DNA of 64,000 nt from Flavobacterium sp. 270 (GTDB taxonomy: Bacteria; Bacteroidota; Bacteroidia; Flavobacteriales; Flavobacteriaceae): the NCBI RefSeq assembly GCF_004368785.1, contig NZ_SODM01000005.1, forward strand, positions 310,001 through 374,000, written 5' to 3'. This document shows, one piece after another, positions 58,341-64,000 of the stretch. Both the position numbers and the translations under genes were made by a program. Each line of letters opens with the position of its first letter. Positions within the stretch are counted from its first letter, which is position 1. The notes under the pieces are model-generated. The model was not told where the DNA came from and did not search any database. It saw nothing but the letters and a program-made list of their open reading frames with translations.

Positions 58341-59975
58341 ATGATTACAGTTAACGATATTTCGGTTCAGTTTGGTGGAACAACACTTTTTAGCGATGTT
58401 TCTTTTGCTATCAATGAAAATGATAAAATCGCCCTTATGGGTAAAAATGGTGCGGGAAAATCGACACTTTTAAAAATTATTGCTGGACAAAGCAAACCTT
58501 CTACCGGAAATATTTCAGCTCCAAAAGAAGCTGTTATTGCTTATCTGCCACAGCATTTGCTTGCTGAAGATGGTGCAACTGTAATGGAAGAAGCTTCAAA
58601 AGCTTTTGGTGAAATTTTTAGCATGAAAGCAGAAATCGACGAAATCAACGAACAATTAACGGTTCGTACAGATTACGAAAGTGATGCTTACATGAAGCTT
58701 ATAGAAAGAGTTTCTGATTTAAGCGAGAAATTCTACGCAATTGAAGAAGTAAACTACGAAGCTGAAGTAGAAAAAATATTAGTTGGTTTAGGTTTTGAAA
58801 GAGAAGATTTTACACGTCAGACTTCTGAATTTTCTGGAGGATGGAGAATGCGTATAGAATTGGCTAAAATTTTATTGAGAAAACCAGATTTAATTCTTTT
58901 AGATGAGCCAACCAACCACATGGATATCGAAAGTATTCAGTGGTTAGAAGATTTTCTTTTAAATCAGGCAAAAGCGGTTGTGGTAATTTCGCACGATAGA
59001 GCGTTTGTAGATAATATTACCAATCGTACGATCGAAGTTACGATGGGTAGAATTTACGATTACAAAGCTAAATATTCTCATTACTTAGAATTAAGAAAAG
59101 ACCGTCGTGTGCACCAGCAGAAAGCGTATGATGAGCAACAAAAAATGATTGCCGATAACAGAGCTTTTATTGATCGTTTTAAAGGGACTTTCTCTAAAAC
59201 AGATGCCGTTCAGTCTCGTGTGAAAATGCTGGAGAAATTAGAAATCGTTCAGGTTGATGAAGTAGATACTTCGGCTTTACGTTTAAAATTCCCGCCGGCA
59301 GCACGTTCTGGACAATATCCGGTTGTGGTAAAAGATTTGTCTAAATCTTACGGAGATCATGTGGTTTTTAAAGATGCCAACATTGTAATCGAAAGAGGTC
59401 AGAAAGTAGCTTTTGTGGGTAAAAATGGTGAAGGAAAATCGACCATGATCAAAGCCATAATGAAAGAAATTGGTATTGATGAAGGAAGTGTAGATATTGG
59501 TCATAATTCTCAAATTGGATATTTTGCTCAAAATCAGGCTTCTTTATTAGATGAAAATGCTACTATTTTTGAAACTATTGACGGTATTGCAGTTGGAGAT
59601 ATTAGAACGCAGATTAAAAATATTTTGGGAGCATTTATGTTTCAGGGTGATGATATTACCAAAAAAGTAAAAGTGCTTTCTGGTGGAGAAAAAACACGTT
59701 TGGCAATGATTAAATTATTATTGGAGCCAGTAAACTTGTTGATCTTGGATGAGCCTTCAAATCACTTGGATATGAAAACCAAAGACATTATTAAAGATGC
59801 ATTACGTGATTTTGATGGTACTTTAATCTTAGTTTCTCACGATCGTGATTTCCTTGACGGATTGGCAACTAAAGTTTTTGAATTTGGAAACAAACGAGTA
59901 AAAGAACATTTTGAAGATGTTGCTGGTTTCCTAGCGCATAAAAAAATGGATTCTATGAGAGAAATCGAAAAGTAA
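58341..59975 (+). CDS. ABC-F family ATPase (translation factor type)
   Basis: 544 residues, two fused ATPase domains and no membrane part. Domain 1: GKNGAGKSTLLKIIAG, signature FSGGWRMRIELAKILLRKPD, Walker B LILLDEPTNHMD. Domain 2: GKNGEGKSTMIKAIMK, LSGGEKTRLAMIKLLLEP, LLILDEPSNHLD. Between them is a linker with an Arg-rich helix (SHYLELRKDRRVHQQKAYDEQQKMI) that points to the ribosome. Family members such as EttA and Uup act on the ribosome in translation; a resistance role (Msr/Lsa) is possible but unproven. Confidence 0.95.
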   Translation: MITVNDISVQFGGTTLFSDVSFAINENDKIALMGKNGAGKSTLLKIIAGQSKPSTGNISAPKEAVIAYLPQHLLAEDGATVMEEASKAFGEIFSMKAEIDEINEQLTVRTDYESDAYMKLIERVSDLSEKFYAIEEVNYEAEVEKILVGLGFEREDFTRQTSEFSGGWRMRIELAKILLRKPDLILLDEPTNHMDIESIQWLEDFLLNQAKAVVVISHDRAFVDNITNRTIEVTMGRIYDYKAKYSHYLELRKDRRVHQQKAYDEQQKMIADNRAFIDRFKGTFSKTDAVQSRVKMLEKLEIVQVDEVDTSALRLKFPPAARSGQYPVVVKDLSKSYGDHVVFKDANIVIERGQKVAFVGKNGEGKSTMIKAIMKEIGIDEGSVDIGHNSQIGYFAQNQASLLDENATIFETIDGIAVGDIRTQIKNILGAFMFQGDDITKKVKVLSGGEKTRLAMIKLLLEPVNLLILDEPSNHLDMKTKDIIKDALRDFDGTLILVSHDRDFLDGLATKVFEFGNKRVKEHFEDVAGFLAHKKMDSMREIEK

Positions 59976-59998
59976 TTTTTGATTGACTATATAATAAG

Positions 59999-60032
59999 CA
60001 AAAAGCGCAAGTTGATTCTTGCGCTTTTTTTT
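59999..60032 (+). terminator. Terminator of the ABC-F gene
   Basis: Stem AAAAGCGCAAG / CTTGCGCTTTT (11 bp), 6-base loop, then TTTTTT. It may also stop the minus-strand gene at 60376 read the other way. Confidence 0.88.
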
Positions 60033-60070
60033 TGGACATTGCTCAGCAATGTAATGATAGTTTTGTAAAA

Positions 60071-60376
60071 TTAAATCCTGATTCCCGGAGGAAGTAATTC
60101 TTTGTACTTTGGATTTTTCTTGATAAACAATGCGATTTTTGGGGAGATAGGCATTATTCTAAATTTCTTTTCAGTAACAATTTCCATGATGTTTTTAAGT
60201 ACAGCATCGATTACAGAAGGATTGTCGTAACCTTCTGGTGTGTTGATTTTGGTTAAGAAAATTTTCTTTTCCTGAAATGAATATTCAACAGTAATTTTTC
60301 CTTCTCGTACTATGGTCTCAAATTGTCTTGCAAAAGTATTGTCTTTGATTTCCATAGTTTCAATAGTTTGTTCCAT
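60071..60376 (-). CDS. Small GNAT-like protein (Acetyltransf_CG/YjdJ type) lacking the acetyl-CoA loop
   Basis: 101 residues. Strands and helix order (IFLTKINTPEGYDNPSVIDAVLKNIMEIVTEKKFRIMPISPKIALFIKKNPKYKELL) match the short YjdJ-like N-acetyltransferase family, including the closing YIEKHPEY-like IKKNPKYKEL. The RGxGxG-type loop that holds acetyl-CoA in family members is replaced by YDNPSVID, so catalysis is doubtful. Possibly a degenerate or binding-only version. A TACCTTTG box on the minus strand (60488-60481) lies 105 bases ahead. Confidence 0.6.
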   Translation of the reverse strand: MEQTIETMEIKDNTFARQFETIVREGKITVEYSFQEKKIFLTKINTPEGYDNPSVIDAVLKNIMEIVTEKKFRIMPISPKIALFIKKNPKYKELLPPGIRI

Positions 60377-60665
60377 AATAATTTTTTTTTAGGTCGTGTT
60401 AAATAAATAGGTTTTGGGGCCTGAAATAAGCATGAAAGAAAATTCTGTATAAGTTTTTTAATCACGTTTTATTTCAAATACAAAGGTAATCAATTGATTC
60501 TCAATATCGAATTATTTTTAAAAGAAGAGGTTGTAATGACCATTACTTTATTAGGCAGATTTTTATTTTCTCAGTAATATTACGGTCTGAAATTTGCTTA
60601 AGCTATATTTAAAAATGTAACTTTAACATTAATGAAGAGTCGTAATTGTAATTTCTTTTAATATT

Positions 60666-61322
60666 ATGAGTAAAATTCCGGTTTATTTTATGCCTGGTTT
60701 GGCAGCAAGTTCATCAATTTTTGAAAGAATTCAATTGGATGAATCTGTTTTTGAAATGTGTCTTTTGGAATGGGAAATTCCGCTTCCAAAAGAATCTTTA
60801 TCTGATTATGCACTTCGCATTGCTAAAAATATAAAACATGCTGATCCGGTTTTAATCGGAGTTTCGTTTGGCGGTATTTTGGTTCAGGAAATGTCAAAAC
60901 ATATTAAGGCACGAAAAGTAATTATTATTTCCAGCGTAAGAAGTAATGTTGAATTTCCGAGAAGAATGAAAATCGGGAAAACTACAAAAGCCTATAAGCT
61001 GATTCCGATGCAATTATTGTTGAATGTAGAAAAGCTGGCGAAATTTTCATTTGGAGAAAGAATAAACAAGCGTATCAAACTCTATGAAAAATTTCTTTCC
61101 GTTCGCGATCTTTATTATTTGCAATGGGCTGTAGAGTCAGTTATTTTATGGGATAGAAGTGAGGTTGATGAAAATATTGTGCACATACACGGAGACAAAG
61201 ACGATGTTTTTCCTATAAAATATATCAATAGCTGTATTATCGTAAAAGGTGGTACTCACGTTATGATTCTTAATAAATACAAATGGTTGAATGAGAATCT
61301 GCCTTCGATTATATTGGATTAG
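60666..61322 (+). CDS. Alpha/beta-hydrolase fold protein
   Basis: 218 residues. Nucleophile elbow LIGVSFGGILVQ (Ser67), a probable acid in VHIHGDKDDVFPIKYI and His in KGGTHVMIL (~200). No signal peptide; the lid is short. Very small members of this family in Bacteroidota lack known substrates. The gene stands alone in the plus direction, with a palindromic terminator-like element at 61371. Confidence 0.83.
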   Translation: MSKIPVYFMPGLAASSSIFERIQLDESVFEMCLLEWEIPLPKESLSDYALRIAKNIKHADPVLIGVSFGGILVQEMSKHIKARKVIIISSVRSNVEFPRRMKIGKTTKAYKLIPMQLLLNVEKLAKFSFGERINKRIKLYEKFLSVRDLYYLQWAVESVILWDRSEVDENIVHIHGDKDDVFPIKYINSCIIVKGGTHVMILNKYKWLNENLPSIILD

Positions 61323-61370
61323 AAATTCCAATATTTTAAAATTCCAAATTCCAAAGTTCGGGTTAAGTTT

Positions 61371-61405
61371 AATCTTTGTCAAAGTTTAAAACTTTGACAA
61401 AGATT
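61371..61405 (+). terminator. Perfect palindrome, probable terminator
   Basis: AATCTTTGTCAAAGTTT followed at once by its exact complement (one base between), 48 bases after the hydrolase stop. No T-run follows, so it could also be a member of the dispersed palindromes; the sequence AAAGTTTAAACTTT is fully self-complementary. Confidence 0.6.
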
Positions 61406-61427
61406 GCGCAAAGTAACTGTAAAGCTT

Positions 61428-61512
61428 GTTCTCCTGAGCGAAGTCGAAGGATCGCATGCTGAATCCATAAAGAGATTTACTGTGCGTGTCTTTCGACTAC
61501 GCTCAGGAGGAC
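61428..61512. repeat. Inverted repeat, CTCCTGAGCGAAGTCGAA family
   Basis: Arms 61428-61451 and 61489-61512 match at 21 of 24 positions. The same words occur as a remnant at about 33331 (GAACGAAGTCGAAGCC). Confidence 0.75.
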
Positions 61513-61549
61513 AGAAAATCTAAAATCTACATTCTAAAATCTAAAATAA

Positions 61550-61586
61550 AAAAAATCCCAAACTCACAATTGGAATTTGGGATTTT
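61550..61586 (-). terminator. Terminator of the TPR-like gene
   Basis: AAAATCCCAAA / TTTGGGATTTT stem (11 bp), followed by T on the minus strand, 28 bases after the stop at 61614. Confidence 0.85.
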
Positions 61587-61613
61587 AAATATTTTGAAAT
61601 TTTAAAAAATCGT

Positions 61614-62129
61614 TTAGATTTTTTTCATTTGTTCTTTCATCATAGTGATTTGCTCTTTCAACATACCTTGTTTGTCTAATTTCTTAGCTTCATTTAATAA
61701 ATTGGTAGCTTCAAGTTTTCTTCTGCGTGACATTGCAACTCCGGCAAGGTTTAATTTAGCTACAGCCAAATCCATATCCATTGATAGTCCAAGTTCGATA
61801 GCTTTTTTGAAATGTTTCTCAGCTTGATTAATATTAGTTTGAGATAACATGATTCCGTGAAGGTAATTAAAGTAGCCTTGTTGTTTTCTTACCAAAGCAG
61901 CTTCAGGATTTTTGATGTATGCAAGCCATTTTTTAGCGCCTTCAAAGTCTTGTTTTCTTAATTTAAGGAAAGCTAAAAGGATAAATTCGTTTTTGAAGTA
62001 AAGAAAAATCGGAATTGCAGTAAGTAAAAGAAGGAAAATACCATTCCCTATATTACTCTCTGTAAATTGCCAAACGCCAGCGACTACAAGAAGTCCGGCC
62101 AAAATAAGTTTAATATTTTTGTGAAACAT
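61614..62129 (-). CDS. Membrane-anchored TPR-like protein
   Basis: 171 residues from the ATG at 62129; the frame runs on to 62321 but that extension covers a TATATTTG box at 62152-62159 and the L34 promoter. Two membrane helices (~5-45; LILAGLLVVAGVWQFTE, NGIFLLLLTAIPIFLYF) and then helical repeats of TPR type (FEGAKKWLAYIKNPEAALVRKQ, QAEKHFKKAIELGLSMDMDLAVAKLNLAGVA, RKLEATNLLNEAKKLD). Similar DUF2892/TPR proteins are common next to L34 in Flavobacteria. Function unknown. Confidence 0.82.
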   Translation of the reverse strand: MFHKNIKLILAGLLVVAGVWQFTESNIGNGIFLLLLTAIPIFLYFKNEFILLAFLKLRKQDFEGAKKWLAYIKNPEAALVRKQQGYFNYLHGIMLSQTNINQAEKHFKKAIELGLSMDMDLAVAKLNLAGVAMSRRRKLEATNLLNEAKKLDKQGMLKEQITMMKEQMKKI

Positions 62130-62193
62130 AATTATTGTAAATTTGTGATTGCAAATATAGTAAAATGAATTAAAAATATTTTTATTAAAGTAC

Positions 62194-62223
62194 TTGCCAG
62201 AAAAAAAAGTCTTTGTATATTTG
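62194..62223 (+). promoter_or_regulatory. Promoter of the L34 gene
   Basis: TTG (62194-62196), 19 bases, TATATTTG (62216-62223): perfect consensus. A second TATATTTG on the minus strand (62159-62152) serves the TPR-like gene, so two divergent promoters are 60 bases apart. Confidence 0.82.
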
Positions 62224-62296
62224 CACTCGGTTTTTGAGCAACGATATTCAAAAATAGAAAAACAGATAATAGACACCATTTTAAAGATACAAAGCA

Positions 62297-62458
62297 ATGA
62301 GCAAAAGAACATTTCAACCATCGAAAAGAAAAAGAAGAAATAAGCACGGATTTATGGACAGAATGGCTTCTGCGAATGGAAGAAAAGTTCTAGCGCGTAG
62401 AAGAGCAAAAGGAAGACATAAATTAACTGTTTCTAGCGAACCTAGACACAAAAAATAA
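62297..62458 (+). CDS. rpmH: 50S ribosomal protein L34
   Basis: 53 residues: [38 protein letters not shown] and a short tail [11 protein letters not shown]. The Arg/Lys-rich L34 pattern is unmistakable. It sits on the 50S subunit near the tRNA exit region. Short for the usual length limit of gene callers. Transcribed from 62194-62223 with an unremarkable leader of about 75 bases and ended by the terminator at 62479. carB follows. Confidence 0.98.
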
Positions 62459-62478
62459 TGTTTGTATAAACATACATA

Positions 62479-62510
62479 AGGCGATTACTTTTTTAGTATC
62501 GCCTTTTTTT
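62479..62510 (+). terminator. Terminator of the L34 gene
   Basis: AAGGCGAT / ATCGCCTT stem with inner TACT / AGTA pairing, then TTTTTTT, 20 bases after the stop. Confidence 0.88.
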
Positions 62511-62604
62511 ATACCTTGTCGGTAATAAATTTCTCAACTTTCTAGTTTTTAGTACACTAGAACCGTTTTTTAAAATACTTTTATAACTACACAATACAAA
62601 AAAA

Positions 62605-64000
62605 ATGCCTAAAGACACATCAATTAAATCAGTTTTAATAATAGGTTCAGGACCTATTGTTATTGGTCAAGCTTGCGAATTTGATTATGCAGGATCTCAA
62701 TCTGCACGTTCTATTCGTGAAGAAGGAATTGAAGTTATTCTGATAAACTCAAATCCAGCGACTATTATGACCGACCCAACTATGGCCGATCATGTATATT
62801 TGAAACCATTAACGACAAAATCGATTATTGAAATTCTTAAAGAACATCCACAAATTGACGCTGTTTTACCAACAATGGGGGGGCAAACAGCTTTAAATTT
62901 ATGTTTGGAAGCTGAAGAAAAAGGAATTTGGCAGGATTTCGGAGTAAGATTAATTGGAGTTGATGTAAATGCAATTAATATTACCGAAGACAGAGAGCAG
63001 TTTAAACAACTTTTAGAAAAAATAAATGTACCAACTGCACCTGCAAAGACAGCTACTTCTTACTTAGAAGGAAAAGAAATTGCACAAGAATTTGGTTTTC
63101 CATTAGTAATTCGTCCATCTTTTACCCTTGGAGGAACAGGAGCGGCGATTGTTTACAAAAAAGAAGATTTTGATGAACTTTTAACTCGCGGTTTAGAAGC
63201 GTCTCCAATTCACGAAGTTTTGATTGACAAAGCTTTAATGGGATGGAAAGAATACGAATTAGAACTTTTAAGAGATAAAAATGATAACGTAGTAATCATT
63301 TGTTCAATCGAAAATATGGACCCAATGGGAATCCATACTGGAGATTCTATCACGGTTGCGCCAGCAATGACTTTATCTGATACAACATTCCAAAAATTAC
63401 GAGACTATGCCATCTTAATGATGAGAAGTATCGGAAATTTTGCTGGAGGTTGTAACGTACAATTTGCAGTTTCTCCAGACGAAAAAGAAGATATCGTAGC
63501 GATTGAAATCAATCCTCGTGTATCTCGTTCTTCTGCATTAGCTTCAAAAGCAACAGGTTACCCAATTGCAAAAATTGCTTCTAAACTAGCTTTAGGATAC
63601 AACTTAGACGAATTGCAAAACCAGATTACAAAATCTACTTCGGCTCTTTTTGAACCAACTTTAGATTATGTAATCGTAAAAATCCCACGTTGGAACTTTG
63701 ATAAGTTTGAAGGTGCAGACAGAACTCTTGGACTTCAGATGAAATCTGTTGGTGAGGTTATGGGAATCGGACGCTCGTTTCAGGAAGCTTTACACAAAGC
63801 AACTCAATCTTTAGAAATAAAACGCAACGGTCTTGGTGCTGACGGAAAAGGATATAAAAACTACGAACAAATTATCGAGAAACTAACGAATGCAAGTTGG
63901 GATCGTGTTTTTGTAATTTATGATGCAATCGCAATGGGAATTCCATTGAGCCGTATTCATGAAATCACAAAAATTGATATGTGGTTCTTAAAACAATACG
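62605..64000 (+). CDS. carB: Carbamoyl-phosphate synthase large subunit, N-terminal part
   Basis: The frame is open to the window's last base (465 codons of the usual ~1,070), so the gene continues beyond it. N-terminal half is the first ATP-grasp unit: SVLIIGSGPIVIGQACEFDYAGSQSARSI, RPSFTLGGTGAAIV, GWKEYELELLRDKNDN, AIEINPRVSRSSALASKATGYPIAKIASKLALGY. It uses ammonia from CarA plus bicarbonate and two ATP to make carbamoyl phosphate for pyrimidines and arginine. carA is not in the window. Confidence 0.98.
   Translation, partial: MPKDTSIKSVLIIGSGPIVIGQACEFDYAGSQSARSIREEGIEVILINSNPATIMTDPTMADHVYLKPLTTKSIIEILKEHPQIDAVLPTMGGQTALNLCLEAEEKGIWQDFGVRLIGVDVNAINITEDREQFKQLLEKINVPTAPAKTATSYLEGKEIAQEFGFPLVIRPSFTLGGTGAAIVYKKEDFDELLTRGLEASPIHEVLIDKALMGWKEYELELLRDKNDNVVIICSIENMDPMGIHTGDSITVAPAMTLSDTTFQKLRDYAILMMRSIGNFAGGCNVQFAVSPDEKEDIVAIEINPRVSRSSALASKATGYPIAKIASKLALGYNLDELQNQITKSTSALFEPTLDYVIVKIPRWNFDKFEGADRTLGLQMKSVGEVMGIGRSFQEALHKATQSLEIKRNGLGADGKGYKNYEQIIEKLTNASWDRVFVIYDAIAMGIPLSRIHEITKIDMWFLKQY

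Noticed and set aside
58341-59975. Antibiotic resistance ABC-F (Msr/Lsa/Optr type)
   Set aside because: The sequence shows a generic ABC-F of EttA/Uup type; the resistance-specific interdomain motif cannot be judged by eye.
61146-61382. Minus-strand frame opposite the hydrolase
   Set aside because: It is a shadow of the well-supported plus-strand hydrolase; no promoter, signal or family support. Many similar antisense frames across the window were discarded for the same reason.
62130-62321. N-terminal extension of the TPR-like gene
   Set aside because: It would cover a TATATTTG box and the L34 promoter on the other strand and has Cys/Phe-rich residues unlike the family; ATG 62129 is chosen.

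Overview
The window is a chromosomal segment of a low-GC member of the Bacteroidota, most likely a Flavobacterium. The grounds are the SusC/SusD pair, FecI/FecR-type signalling with an STN-bearing TonB receptor, several families typical of the group (DUF5686, DUF5777, DUF4290, DUF4199, PorT-like barrels), a 6S-like RNA next to zapA, and promoters of the Bacteroidota form TTG-N19-TAnnTTTG. I see no phage, transposase, CRISPR array or conjugation gene.

Layout. 1-3816: end of a polysaccharide-utilisation locus (SusC tail, SusD, a FN3 plus beta-helix-like surface lipoprotein). 3940-8244: small minus-strand genes (pentapeptide repeat, AraC regulator coupled to a DUF6642-like gene, two unknowns, DUF2200, VOC). 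8736-11479: zinc alcohol dehydrogenase, acyltransferase, thioesterase-like gene. 11575-20294: an ECF-sigma signalling island (YceI, c-type cytochrome lipoprotein, DUF5777 barrel, OB-fold protein, COG4315-type lipoprotein, TonB receptor, FecR, sigma factor and a repeat-built lipoprotein). 20329-26881: tRNA-Met, START-like protein, class IV aminotransferase, YqgE, HU, Fmt, RecQ and a nucleotide kinase-like ATPase. 27231-36469: unknown lipoprotein and membrane genes, an esterase, DUF493, DUF4290, MurA, a cation efflux protein, DUF5686 and AroQ. 36584-41434: three small beta-barrels, XerD and a PAS histidine kinase. 41648-44007: RNase Y, a 6S-like RNA, ZapA and a coiled-coil protein. 44179-49745: an M23 peptidase, a TonB receptor starting at TTG, and two unknown genes. 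49929-56033: DUF2971, an MsbA-like exporter, a phosphohexomutase, a GT2 glycosyltransferase and DUF4199. 56298-64000: L31, a GlmU-like protein, an ABC-F ATPase, a small GNAT-like protein, a hydrolase, a TPR-like protein, L34 and the start of CarB.

The most striking observation is a shared promoter-like element, GTAGGGTAA-N13-TGTTTTA, found four times with an identical 13-base spacer. It lies only within 13861-19151, ahead of the OB-fold operon, the COG4315-type lipoprotein, fecR with its TonB receptor, and (on the plus strand) the repeat lipoprotein. It flanks the one ECF sigma gene of the window, so these genes look like a single sigma-factor regulon. Its products are a receptor, a heme protein, a YceI lipid carrier, a barrel and several lipoproteins, which suggests an envelope system, perhaps redox related, that senses its own substrate.

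A second theme is the spacers between genes. Many carry long inverted repeats of unrelated sequence (perfect arms of 26 to 34 bp), some nested with terminators. Other points are a MurA with Asp in place of the fosfomycin-reactive Cys, and a structured leader ahead of the L31 gene.
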